The notes under the pieces were generated by a model, which did no database searches, was not told the DNA's origin, and saw nothing but the letters and a program-made list of their open reading frames with translations. The position numbers were made by a program, and so were the translations under genes. Shown here one piece after another: positions 49,349 to 57,425 of a stretch of 64,000 bases of DNA; positions within the stretch are counted from its first letter, which is position 1, and each line of letters opens with the position of its first letter. Source of the stretch: an uncultured Microbacterium sp. (GTDB lineage Bacteria; Actinomycetota; Actinomycetes; Actinomycetales; Microbacteriaceae); the NCBI RefSeq assembly GCF_947489255.1, contig NZ_CANLCY010000003.1, positions 62,001 through 126,000 of the forward strand, in the 5' to 3' direction.

Positions 49349-50286
49349 GTCGCCCCCGGATGCCGGCGGGCCAGCACCTGCATCTCGGCGAGGAGCGGCC
49401 CGAACGCCGGGTGGTGCCGTCCCTGACGTCCTCCCGCGGACGACGCCGGGATCGACGGGACCGGCACGTCTTCCTCGGCGAGCACGGCCGCCAGCACGTC
49501 GTCGACACGGCCCCGCAGGGTGGAGGGGCGCACGGCGACGCCCTCGAGCCTGTCGTGCAGCGGCTCGTCGCGGAACAGCTCGTCGAGGTACGGCCAGGTG
49601 TCGTCGAGGCCGACGAGGAAGCGGCGACGCGACTCGTCGGTGCCGCCGGCGAGACGGAGCGTCCACTGCACGGCGTGATCGCGGTGGTAGTCCACCTCCT
49701 TCTCGGCCTTGGCGGCGACCGCCGAGAGCACGGGATCGGTGGATGCCGCGAGCTCGCGGTACAGCTCGAGCAGGTACGTCGACGCGAGCAGCTGCCGGGC
49801 GATCGTGTGCGCGAAGTCGCCGTTCGGCAGCTCGAACAGCCATGCGCTGCGGAAGTCGCGCTCGTCGCGCCAGTAGGCGAGATCGTCCTCGCTCCGGTCG
49901 TCGTGACTGCCCGCGTAGCGCAGGAGCGAGCGGGCGTGGCCGAGGAGGTCGAGGGCGATGTTGCCGAGGGCGACGTCTTCCTCGAGCTCGGGGGCCCGGG
50001 CCACCCAGCCGCAGAGGTTCTGAGCGAGGATCAGGGCGTCGTCGCCGAGGCGCATCGCGTACGCGGCGACGTCGGGGTCGCTCGCGCGGTCCTCACCGCC
50101 GGCGAGCTCGGCGGAGAGTTCGCGCGCGTCGAGCGAGACGTCTCCGTGGGGGTCGACGCCGTGCGGGTCGTCGCGGTGGCCGCCCGCGTCGGGGGCTTCG
50201 ACAGGCTCAGCCACCGCCGCCACACCATCCCCAGGTCCCTGAGCCTGTCGACGGGAGCGGGACCCCTGATCGATCGACGAGCTCAC
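49342..50286 (-). CDS. paaC: Phenylacetyl-CoA epoxidase structural subunit, N-terminally extended
   Basis: 314 aa, longer than the usual 250 or so. From about residue 60 the ferritin-like helical body is normal (VAAYAMRLGDDALILAQNLC, NIALDLLGHARSLLRYAG, KAEKEVDYHRDHAVQWTLRL). The first 55-60 residues include QAQGP and AVAEPVEAPDAG, the translated CTTCGACAGGCTCAG repeat (50196-50256), so the extension is probably repeat-derived. The GTG at 50286 overlaps the paaB stop (GTGA), which supports the long start. PaaC pairs with PaaA and lacks a catalytic role of its own. Confidence 0.9.
   Translation of the reverse strand: MSSSIDQGSRSRRQAQGPGDGVAAVAEPVEAPDAGGHRDDPHGVDPHGDVSLDARELSAELAGGEDRASDPDVAAYAMRLGDDALILAQNLCGWVARAPELEEDVALGNIALDLLGHARSLLRYAGSHDDRSEDDLAYWRDERDFRSAWLFELPNGDFAHTIARQLLASTYLLELYRELAASTDPVLSAVAAKAEKEVDYHRDHAVQWTLRLAGGTDESRRRFLVGLDDTWPYLDELFRDEPLHDRLEGVAVRPSTLRGRVDDVLAAVLAEEDVPVPSIPASSAGGRQGRHHPAFGPLLAEMQVLARRHPGATW
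50196..50256. repeat. CTTCGACAGGCTCAG-type repeat pair inside the paaC 5' end
   Basis: GCTTCGACAGGCTCAGCC (50195-50212) and an inverted GGTCCCTGAGCCTGTCGACG (50234-50253) lie in the first quarter of paaC. They form the same palindromic family as 37621-37884 and 57192-57387, and stay in frame with paaC. Confidence 0.85.
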
Positions 50287-50588
50287 AGGTGCGGCACCCC
50301 CTCGGACGCGGTGTAGTACACCGCGTGCCGGTAGTTCTTGCCCGCGGGCGACTCGAAGAACGCCCCCTTGGCTCCCGGGTCGCTCGTAGTCACGGCATCC
50401 GAGGGGACGACCCACACCGACACGCCTTCGCCGCGGCGGGTGTAGAGGTCGCGCGCGTTGCGCACGGCGAGCTCGGCGTCGGGAGCGTGGAGCGAGCCGA
50501 CGTGCACGTGGCTCAGACCGCGGTTCGCGCGCACGAAGACCTCCCAGAGGGGCCAGGTCTCGGCGGGGCTGCCGCCGGGCGTGGCCAT
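50283..50588 (-). CDS. paaB: Phenylacetyl-CoA epoxidase small subunit
   Basis: 101 aa, the normal size. It has the PaaB pattern WPLWEVFVRANRGLSHVHVG, SLHAPDAELAVRNARDLYTR and GVSVWVVPSDAV. PaaB helps hold the PaaA-PaaC assembly together. ATG 50588 overlaps the paaA stop by 1 bp; the 3' end overlaps paaC (GTGA). Second gene of the operon. Confidence 0.95.
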   Translation of the reverse strand: MATPGGSPAETWPLWEVFVRANRGLSHVHVGSLHAPDAELAVRNARDLYTRRGEGVSVWVVPSDAVTTSDPGAKGAFFESPAGKNYRHAVYYTASEGVPHL

Positions 50589-51562
50589 CAGGCGGCCGCC
50601 GTCTGGGTGCGGGCGGCGTTCTTCTTCGCGGCGTAGGCGGCGGCGGCCTCGCGCACCCAGGCGCCCTCTTCGTGCGCCTCGCGGCGGTGCTGCCGGCGCA
50701 GGGTGTTCAGGGGGCCGCGCCCGGCGAGCACCTCGTGGAACTCCGTCCAGTCGATCTCGCCCATGTCGTACTGACCGGTCTCGTCGTTGAAACGCAGGTC
50801 GGGGTCGGGCAGGGTCACGCCCAGCACCGCCGCCTGGGGTACGAGCATCGACACGAACCGCTGCCGCAGGTCGTCGTTGCTGAAGCGCTTGATGTTCCAC
50901 GCCATCGACTGCGCCGAGTTGGGCGAGTCGTCGTCGGGGGGTCCGAACATCATCAGGCTCGGCCAGTACCAGCGGTTCACGGCATCCTGAGCCATCTCCC
51001 GCTGCTCCTCGGTGCCCTGCATGAGCGTCAACAGGATCTCGAAGCCCTGGCGCTGGTGGAACGACTCCTCCTTGCAGATGCGCACCATCGCGCGCCCGTA
51101 GGGTCCGTACGACGCGCGGCACAGCGGCACCTGGTTGCAGATCGCGGCTCCGTCGACGAGCCAGCCGATCGCGCCCATGTCGGCCCAGGTCGGGGTGGGG
51201 TAGTTGAAGATCGACGAGTAGCGGGCCTTGCCATCGACGAGCTGCTGCGTCATCTCGTCGCGGGTGATACCGAGCGTCTGCGCCGCGGAGTAGAGGTACA
51301 GGCCATGGCCCGCCTCGTCCTGCACCTTGGCGAGCAGGATCGACTTGCGCTTCAGGCTCGGTGCCCGCGTGATCCACGCCCCCTCGGGCTGCATCCCGAT
51401 GATCTCGGAGTGCGCGTGCTGCGAGATCTGCCGGATGAGCGTGCGGCGGTACGCCTCCGGCATCCAGTCGCGCGGTTCGATCCGCCCGTCGGCCTCGATG
51501 AGGGCGTCGAACATCGCCTCGCCGTCGAGGGTGCCGGCATCCGCCGTCAGTGCTGTCGTCAT
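50588..51562 (-). CDS. paaA: Phenylacetyl-CoA epoxidase catalytic subunit
   Basis: 324 aa. The ferritin-like diiron subunit that inserts one oxygen into the ring of phenylacetyl-CoA to form the 1,2-epoxide. Two EXXH iron ligands are visible: [12 protein letters not shown] (about residues 80-91) and [13 protein letters not shown] (about 163-175). The substrate-side stretch [20 protein letters not shown] is conserved. The ATG at 51562 is 12 bp from a TetR-type operator (51575-51596) that heads this operon. First gene of paaA-B-C-D-E-hydratase. Confidence 0.96.
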   Translation of the reverse strand: MTTALTADAGTLDGEAMFDALIEADGRIEPRDWMPEAYRRTLIRQISQHAHSEIIGMQPEGAWITRAPSLKRKSILLAKVQDEAGHGLYLYSAAQTLGITRDEMTQQLVDGKARYSSIFNYPTPTWADMGAIGWLVDGAAICNQVPLCRASYGPYGRAMVRICKEESFHQRQGFEILLTLMQGTEEQREMAQDAVNRWYWPSLMMFGPPDDDSPNSAQSMAWNIKRFSNDDLRQRFVSMLVPQAAVLGVTLPDPDLRFNDETGQYDMGEIDWTEFHEVLAGRGPLNTLRRQHRREAHEEGAWVREAAAAYAAKKNAARTQTAAA

Positions 51563-51574
51563 CGTCGACTCCTT

Positions 51575-51596
51575 TTACAGACCGATCGTTCAGTAA
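51575..51596. promoter_or_regulatory. TetR-type operator before paaA
   Basis: A 22-bp imperfect palindrome; 9 of 11 positions match between TTACAGACCGA and the reverse complement of the other half. Its 17-bp stretch GACCGATCGTTCAGTAA recurs exactly upstream of the second paa operon at 58670-58686. This layout fits a PaaR-like TetR repressor that responds to phenylacetyl-CoA, whose gene is not in this window. Confidence 0.8.
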
Positions 51597-51747
51597 AGTG
51601 TATCCGCGAGGATGGCGATCCGCAATGACCCGCGACCCTCGTGTGCGGCGAGCACGGGGGCGTCGGTCGAGGCCGCATCCGATCGGCGCCGAACGGGTGC
51701 GGTGTCGACGACGCGGTGCGTCCTCGGCGTGGGCCGACGGCCCCCGC

Positions 51748-53058
51748 TCAGCGCAGGTCGTAGACGCGCTTGTACTTGCCCTCGGAGCGGGGCAGGATGC
51801 CGGGCTCCTCGACGCGCACGTCGACCGTGGTGCCGATGAGCACCTTGATGCGCTGCTGCAACACGACGCCGGCGGCCTCGCACACCTCGCGCTCGAGGGC
51901 CGGATGACGCTCGATGCGCACGGTCATGGCATCCATCCGCCCCTCCCTGCGCAGCTCGAGCACGAAGTGCGGGGTGAGGGTCTCGATGCCCATCACGATC
52001 TCCTCGATCTGGGTCGGGAAGAGGTTCACCCCGCGCAGGATGATCATGTCGTCGTTGCGACCGGTGATCTTCTCGATGCGGCGCATCGCCGGGAAGGCCG
52101 TGCCGGGGTGCAGGCGCGTGAGATCGCGCGTGCGGTAGCGGATGACGGGGAAGGCCTCTTTCGTGAGGGAGGTGAAGACCAGCTCGCCCAGCTCCCCGTC
52201 GGCTACGGGCTCGCCCGTCTCGCCGTCGATGGTCTCGGGCAGGAAGTGGTCTTCCCACACGTGCGGGCCGTCCTTCGTCAGAGCGCTCTCCGAGGCCACC
52301 CCCGGGCCCATCACCTCGCTGAGGCCGTAGATGTCGACCGCGACCAGGTCGAGACGGCGCTCGATCTCGCGGCGCATCTCGTTGGTCCACGGCTCGGCAC
52401 CGAGCACGGCGACCTTCAGCGACGTCGAGCGCGGGTCGACCCCCGCCGCCTCCAGCGCATCGGCGATGGTCAGCAGGTAGCTCGGCGTGCAGAGGATGGC
52501 ATCCGGTTCGAAATCCTGGATGAGCTGCGCCTGCCGCGCGGTCTGCCCGCCCGACATCGGGATCACGGTCGCCCCCAGCCGCTCGATGCCCGCGTGTGCG
52601 CCGAGGCCGCCGGTGAACAGTCCGTAGCCGTAGGCGTTGTGCACGCGATCGCCCGCCCGGATGCCGGCGGCCGACAGCGACCGCGCGACGAGATCGGCCC
52701 ACCGATCGAGGTCTCCGGCGGTGTAGCCGACGACGGTCGGGCGCCCCGTCGTGCCCGAGGAGGCGTGGATGCGACGGACATCGGCCATCGGCACCGCGAA
52801 CATGCCGAAGGGGTAGGTCTCGCGGAGGTCGGCCTTGGTCGTGAACGGCAGCAGACGGATGTCGTCGAGCGTGCGGATGTCGTCGGGACCGACCCCGGCC
52901 TCGTCGAACTTCCGCCGGTACAGCGCGACGTTCTCGTAGGCATGGCGGACGGTCCACTGCAGACGCTCGAGCTGCAGCGCACGCAGGCTCTCGAGCGGGA
53001 TGCCGGTGGGATCGACGGATGCCAGGAAATCCGGGCGCGATGCGGTGGTCACGGTCAT
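51748..53058 (-). CDS. paaK: Phenylacetate-CoA ligase
   Basis: 436 aa, standard for PaaK. It activates phenylacetate with ATP and CoA, the entry step of the pathway. The AMP-binding P-loop is RRIHASSGTTGRPTVVGY (about residues 92-109), then AYGYGLFTGGLGAHAG, VDIYGLSEVMGPGVASE, TGRNDDMIILRGVNLFPTQI and, near the end, EGKYKRVYDLR. ATG 53058 overlaps the paaI stop (ATGA). Last gene of the upstream paa operon. Confidence 0.96.
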   Translation of the reverse strand: MTVTTASRPDFLASVDPTGIPLESLRALQLERLQWTVRHAYENVALYRRKFDEAGVGPDDIRTLDDIRLLPFTTKADLRETYPFGMFAVPMADVRRIHASSGTTGRPTVVGYTAGDLDRWADLVARSLSAAGIRAGDRVHNAYGYGLFTGGLGAHAGIERLGATVIPMSGGQTARQAQLIQDFEPDAILCTPSYLLTIADALEAAGVDPRSTSLKVAVLGAEPWTNEMRREIERRLDLVAVDIYGLSEVMGPGVASESALTKDGPHVWEDHFLPETIDGETGEPVADGELGELVFTSLTKEAFPVIRYRTRDLTRLHPGTAFPAMRRIEKITGRNDDMIILRGVNLFPTQIEEIVMGIETLTPHFVLELRREGRMDAMTVRIERHPALEREVCEAAGVVLQQRIKVLIGTTVDVRVEEPGILPRSEGKYKRVYDLR

Positions 53059-53507
53059 CGGGACACCTCCGTGGTGGAGAGCGCGTCGTCGCGCTCGGGA
53101 TCGGGTGCGGGCGCCGGCGGACGGCGATCCGTCGTGATGCTGCGACCGCGGACCTCGGCGACGAGGTCGCCGGTCTCGTCCGTGACGCGGATGTCGTACA
53201 GGCCCGTGCGGCCGCTGCGAGCGCGACGCTGAGCCGTCGCCGTGAGCGTCTGCCCCGCGGTCGTCGACTTCAAGAAGGTGATGTCGGCACCGCCGGCGAC
53301 GGTCACCCGCTCGTCCTCGTTGCACGCGATCGCGAACGCCGTGTCGGCAAGGGTGAACACGAGCCCGCCGTGGGTGATCGCGAAGCCGTTGAGCATGTCG
53401 TCGCGCACAGTCATCGACACGCGCGACTCCCCCGGTGCGTCGTGCTCGACGACCATGCCGAGCATCGCCGACGCGCGGTCGTTCCGCATCATCGGCCGCA
53501 GGCTCAC
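53055..53507 (-). CDS. paaI: Hydroxyphenylacetyl-CoA thioesterase
   Basis: 150 aa, hot-dog fold. The signature is NGFAITHGGLVFTLADTAFA (about residues 41-60), with the catalytic-type Asp, followed by ADITFLKSTTAGQTLTATA. PaaI hydrolyses ring-hydroxylated or dead-end CoA thioesters and so frees CoA in the pathway. GTG 53507 overlaps the paaZ stop (GTGA). The last 25 residues are a Pro/Asp/Arg-rich tail without family similarity. Confidence 0.92.
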   Translation of the reverse strand: MSLRPMMRNDRASAMLGMVVEHDAPGESRVSMTVRDDMLNGFAITHGGLVFTLADTAFAIACNEDERVTVAGGADITFLKSTTAGQTLTATAQRRARSGRTGLYDIRVTDETGDLVAEVRGRSITTDRRPPAPAPDPERDDALSTTEVSR

Positions 53508-55576
53508 GCCAGGGCTCCCGCCGGCTGCGGAGCGGGCGCGCCGGCCGGGCTCCACGTCTTCGCCACGAGCGTCAGCACGTCGTACTGCGCCACGAGCTCG
53601 TCGTCCTGATTGCGGATCACGGCATCCCAGCGCACCTCCCCGTACTCGTCGGTCTCGCGCGGAGTGATCTGCTTCGCGGTCAGGGCGACGCGGATGCGGT
53701 CACCGGGAGACACGGGCGTGACGAAGCGCAGGTTCTCCAGGCCCGAGTTCGCCAGCACCGGGCCGGGGGCGGGGTCGACGAACAATCCCGCCGCCCACGA
53801 CACGAGCAGGTAGCCGTGCGCGACGCGCCCCGGGAAGAAAGGGTTCGCCGCCGCCGACTCCTCGTCCATGTGCGCGTAGAAGGTGTCGCCGGTGAACCGC
53901 GCGAACACCTCGATGTCGTCGAGGGTGACCTCGCGTTCGGCCGACTCCACGGCATCCCCGATCCGCAGGTCCGCGAGCGGCTTGCGGAAGGGGTGGATGC
54001 CGGCGGCGTCGGTCTGCGCTCCCGGATGCCATACCCCGGTCAGGGCGGTGAGCATCCGCGGCGAGCCCTGGATCGCGGTGCGCTGCATGGAGTGAAGCAC
54101 CGAGCGAATGCCGCCGAGCTCCTCGCCGCCCCCCGCGCGGCCGGGTCCGCCGTGCACGAGATGCGGCACGGGAGCGCCGTGGCCCGTCGAGGTGCGGGCG
54201 TCGTCTCGGTCGAGGAAGAGCACGCGCCCGTTCATCGCGCCCATGCGGGTGAGCAGCTCGGTCGCGACGTCGGGGTCGTGCGTGGCGACGCTCGTGACGA
54301 GCGACCCGCCACCCCGGCCCACGATCGCCGCGGCCTCCGCGACGTCGGCGTACTCCACGATGCTGGCGACCGGCCCGAAGGCCTCGATGTCGTTGACGGC
54401 GGGGGTCGCGGCATCCGCGAAGGCCAGGAGCATCGGCTGGAGGAACGCCCCCTCGGCCGGGGCCCCCGCGGGCGCCTCGGCCGATCCCACCACGAAGCGC
54501 CCACCGGCCTGCTCGAGGGCCCGCACCTGACGCACCACCTCGTCGCGCTGCTCGGTCGAGACGACCGGGCCCATCGTCACGCCCTCGGTCCGCGGGTCGC
54601 CGATGACCACGCGCTCGGCGATCTTCGCGCGCAGGGCCGCGGCCACGGCATCCGTCATCCCGGCCGGCACGATCGCGCGGCGGATCGCGGTGCACTTCTG
54701 CCCCGCTTTCGTGGTCATCTCCACCAGCAGCTGCTTCACGTACGCGTCGAATTCGGGGGTGCCGGGCACCGCGTCGGGGCCGAGGATCGAGGCGTTGATC
54801 GAGTCGGTCTCGCTCGTGAAGCGCACGCCGGGCTTGGCCTGCGCGCGCAGGCGTTCGGCGGTGGAGGCGCTGCCGGTGAAGCCGACGGTGTCGCCCAGGT
54901 CGAGCAGGTCGAACAGGCCCGGGACGCTCCCGCTCACCAGCTGCAGGGCTCCCTCGGGCAGCAGCCCCGTCTCGACGACCACGCGCACCCACGCCTCGGC
55001 GATGTACGCCGTCGGGGTCGCGGGCTTGACGATCGTGGGCAGGCCCGCCAGGAACGCCGGCGCGAACTTCTCGAGCGCGCCCCACATCGGGAAGTTGAAG
55101 GCGTTGATCTGCACCGCGATGCCGGGGAGGCGGGTGTAGACGTGCCGTCCGAGGAACGAGCCGTCCTTTGACAGCGGCTCGACCGGACCGTCGAGCACGA
55201 CCTTTCCGGCGGGCAGCTCCCGTCGCGCCTTCGACGAGAAGGTGAACAGCACGCCGATTCCCCCGTCGACGTCGCTGAGCGAGTCGCGGCGCGTGGAGCC
55301 GGAGCGCTCCGACAGCGCGTAGAGCTCCTCCCGACGTTCGTTCAGCGCGATCGCGAGGTTCTTCAGCACTATCGCGCGCTGGTGGAAGGTGAGGGCGTCG
55401 ATGCTCGTGCGGCCGATCTCGCGGGCGTACGAGACGGCTCCCGCGAGGTCGAGCCCGCGCGTGCTGACCCGCACGATCTCCTCACCCGTCGACGCATCGC
55501 GCACGATCGCGGCGTCGGGGTCGCCCTGCGGCGTCCACCAGGAGCCGCTCACATAGCTGGGGAGAAACGTCATCAT
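53504..55576 (-). CDS. paaZ: Bifunctional oxepin-CoA hydrolase/semialdehyde dehydrogenase
   Basis: 690 aa, full length for the fused enzyme. The N-terminal aldehyde dehydrogenase (about 1-520) has INAFNFPMWGALEKFAPAFLAG, GFTGSAST, TTKAGQKCTAIRRAIVP with the nucleophilic Cys, and HGGPGRAGGGEELGG. The C-terminal MaoC-like hydratase (about 545-680) has VFARFTGDTFYAHMDEESA with the Asp and His pair and GRVAHGYLLVSWAAGLF. It hydrolyses oxepin-CoA and oxidises the resulting aldehyde. ATG 55576 was taken; ATG 55585 and 55573 are close alternatives. It overlaps the paaH end. Confidence 0.95.
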   Translation of the reverse strand: MMTFLPSYVSGSWWTPQGDPDAAIVRDASTGEEIVRVSTRGLDLAGAVSYAREIGRTSIDALTFHQRAIVLKNLAIALNERREELYALSERSGSTRRDSLSDVDGGIGVLFTFSSKARRELPAGKVVLDGPVEPLSKDGSFLGRHVYTRLPGIAVQINAFNFPMWGALEKFAPAFLAGLPTIVKPATPTAYIAEAWVRVVVETGLLPEGALQLVSGSVPGLFDLLDLGDTVGFTGSASTAERLRAQAKPGVRFTSETDSINASILGPDAVPGTPEFDAYVKQLLVEMTTKAGQKCTAIRRAIVPAGMTDAVAAALRAKIAERVVIGDPRTEGVTMGPVVSTEQRDEVVRQVRALEQAGGRFVVGSAEAPAGAPAEGAFLQPMLLAFADAATPAVNDIEAFGPVASIVEYADVAEAAAIVGRGGGSLVTSVATHDPDVATELLTRMGAMNGRVLFLDRDDARTSTGHGAPVPHLVHGGPGRAGGGEELGGIRSVLHSMQRTAIQGSPRMLTALTGVWHPGAQTDAAGIHPFRKPLADLRIGDAVESAEREVTLDDIEVFARFTGDTFYAHMDEESAAANPFFPGRVAHGYLLVSWAAGLFVDPAPGPVLANSGLENLRFVTPVSPGDRIRVALTAKQITPRETDEYGEVRWDAVIRNQDDELVAQYDVLTLVAKTWSPAGAPAPQPAGALA

Positions 55577-56448
55577 TCGCTCCATTCGTAGAATCCGCGG
55601 CCGGTCTTGCGACCCAGGTGCCCCTGGGCGACGAGCTCTCGCAGCAGCGCGGGCGGGGTGAAGCGCGCACCTAACGTGCGCTCGAGTTCTTCGGCGATGC
55701 CGAGGCGCACGTCGAGTCCGACGACGTCGGTCGTGCGCAGGGGGCCCATCGGATGCCGGTAGCCCAGCTCCATCGCCGTGTCGATGTCGTGGGCGCTCGC
55801 GACGCCCTCCTCGAGCATCCGGATCGCTTCGAGCCCCAGGACGACACCGAGGCGGCTGGAGGCGAAACCGGGCGCATCGCGCACGACGACGGCGGTCTTG
55901 CCGATGGCCGCGACCCACGCGCGGGCATCGTCGACCACTCGCGCGTCGGTGCGCGCGCCCGTGACCACCTCGACCAGCGCCGAGGCCGGCACGGGGTTGA
56001 AGAAGTGCAGGCCGAGGAAGCGCTGCGGATGCCGCATCGCTCCGGCGAGCGCGTCGATCGAGATGGAGGAGGTGTTGGATGCCACGACCGCGGCGTCGTC
56101 GACGACCCTCTCGATCCGTGCGAGAGCGTCGAGCTTGAGCGCTCGATCCTCGGGGACGGCCTCGATCACGAGACCCGCGCCGGCGAAGGCGGCGGTGTCG
56201 GTGCTGGTCGTGAGGGTGTCGGCATCCGGGATCTCGATGCCCTTCCGGCCGGACCGGGCCAACGCCGTCTCGACGCGCTCGCGGGCGGCGTCGGCTGCCG
56301 GCGCGTCGCGCTCGACGACGTGCACGCGGGCACCGGCCAGGAGGAACGCATGCGCGATCCCGGCGCCCATGCGGCCCCCGCCGAGGACGCCGACGGTCGT
56401 CGGGAGGGATGCCGCCGCGGGCGCGGCGACGTCGGGGAGCGTGGTCAC
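55573..56448 (-). CDS. paaH: 3-hydroxyadipyl-CoA dehydrogenase
   Basis: 291 aa. The Rossmann start is TVGVLGGGRMGAGIAHAFLLAGA (about residues 18-40), then SNTSSISIDALAGAMRHPQRFLGLHFFNPVP with the catalytic His. The C-terminal helical domain has DAPGFASSRLGVVLGLEA and GYRHPMGPLRTTDVVGLD. It oxidises 3-hydroxyadipyl-CoA to the keto form with NAD+. GTG 56448 overlaps the upstream hydratase stop (GTGA). It is very similar to generic 3-hydroxyacyl-CoA dehydrogenases; the paa role rests on context. Confidence 0.92.
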   Translation of the reverse strand: MTTLPDVAAPAAASLPTTVGVLGGGRMGAGIAHAFLLAGARVHVVERDAPAADAARERVETALARSGRKGIEIPDADTLTTSTDTAAFAGAGLVIEAVPEDRALKLDALARIERVVDDAAVVASNTSSISIDALAGAMRHPQRFLGLHFFNPVPASALVEVVTGARTDARVVDDARAWVAAIGKTAVVVRDAPGFASSRLGVVLGLEAIRMLEEGVASAHDIDTAMELGYRHPMGPLRTTDVVGLDVRLGIAEELERTLGARFTPPALLRELVAQGHLGRKTGRGFYEWSE

Positions 56449-57425
56449 TTCTTCTTCCTCTCCAGAAACGCGGTCATGCGGGCGCGCTTGTCGGCGCTGT
56501 CGAAGAGCTCGGCCTGCAGCTCGCCGTCGATCGCGGGGTGCTGCGCGCGGGGAGCGAGCAGGGCGCGCTTGGTGAGGATCGTCGCGCGCGGGGAGTTCGC
56601 CGCGATCCGGTCGACGATCGCGTGCGCCGCCACGAGCAATGCGTCGGGTTCGTGCACGCTCGACAGCAGCCCCCACGCGAGAGCCTCGTCGGCGTCGATG
56701 GTGCGGGCCGTCAGCAGCAGCTCGCTCGCGCGGGCGTGACCGACGATCTCGGGCAACCGCCACGAGGCTCCGGCCGCCGCGATGATGCCGAGTCCCGGTT
56801 CGGGGTTGCCGAAGCGCACGCGCGGGGTGCCGATGCGGATGTCGGCGGCGTAGGCGAGCTCGGCGCCCCCGCCCAGCGCGAAGCCGTCGACGGCCGCGAT
56901 CACCGGCATGGGCAGGTGGCGGATGCGGTCGAAGACCGTGGCGTTGATGCCGCGGCGGGCGTCGTCGCCGGTGCGCTCGCGCAGCTGCGCGATGTCGGCG
57001 CCGGCGGCGAAGATCCCTCCGGCCCCGGTGAGGATGAGCGTGCGGGGGGCCTCTTCGAGCTCGGCGCAGAGGGCGTGCAGCTCGTCGACCATCGCCTGGT
57101 CGATCGCGTTGCGCACGTCGGGTCGGTCGAGGGTGGCGACGACGCGATCGTCGCTCCTGTCGACGCGGAGGCGGGGCGTTGCGGGGGTCCCGGTCCCTTC
57201 GACAGGCTCAGGGACCTTCGATGCGGAGTCGTCGGGACCCGACGCGCCGGCGGCTGAGCCCGACGCGCCGGCGGCTGAGCCCGACGCGCCGGCGGCTGAG
57301 CCCGACGCGCCGGCGGCTGAGCCTGTCGAAGCCTCCGGCCCCCGGACACCGCGAAGGGTCCCGGTCCCTTCGACAGGCTCAGGGACCTTCGCGTTATCGG
57401 ACACCGGGGTCGTCGTCTCAGCCAT
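56445..57425 (-). CDS. Enoyl-CoA hydratase with repeat-encoded N-terminal extension
   Basis: 326 aa, about 70-80 longer than the family. From residue about 83 it is an ordinary crotonase: VVATLDRPDVRNAIDQAM, GAGGIFAAGADIAQL, DGFALGGGAELAYAADIRIG. Residues about 12-82 are encoded by two palindromic CTTCGACAGGCTCAG elements (KVPEPVEGTGT twice) and four copies of GSAAGAS from a 21-bp repeat. The ATG at 57425 overlaps the thiolase stop by 8 bp and is in frame with the enzyme, so the extension is probably translated. It acts as the hydratase (PaaF role) of beta-oxidation here. Confidence 0.88.
   Translation of the reverse strand: MAETTTPVSDNAKVPEPVEGTGTLRGVRGPEASTGSAAGASGSAAGASGSAAGASGSAAGASGPDDSASKVPEPVEGTGTPATPRLRVDRSDDRVVATLDRPDVRNAIDQAMVDELHALCAELEEAPRTLILTGAGGIFAAGADIAQLRERTGDDARRGINATVFDRIRHLPMPVIAAVDGFALGGGAELAYAADIRIGTPRVRFGNPEPGLGIIAAAGASWRLPEIVGHARASELLLTARTIDADEALAWGLLSSVHEPDALLVAAHAIVDRIAANSPRATILTKRALLAPRAQHPAIDGELQAELFDSADKRARMTAFLERKKK
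57192..57387. repeat. Repeat cluster inside the enoyl-CoA hydratase gene
   Basis: Two identical 25-bp palindromic elements, 57192-57216 and 57363-57387, core CTTCGACAGGCTCAG, enclose four perfect tandem copies of a 21-bp unit at 57240-57323 and an inverted half element. All of it stays in frame with the 56445-57425 gene. Confidence 0.92.

Noticed and set aside
57240..57323. CRISPR-like array (four 21-bp units)
   Set aside because: The units are contiguous with no spacers, lie in frame inside a metabolic gene and encode GSAAGAS. They are a tandem coding repeat.
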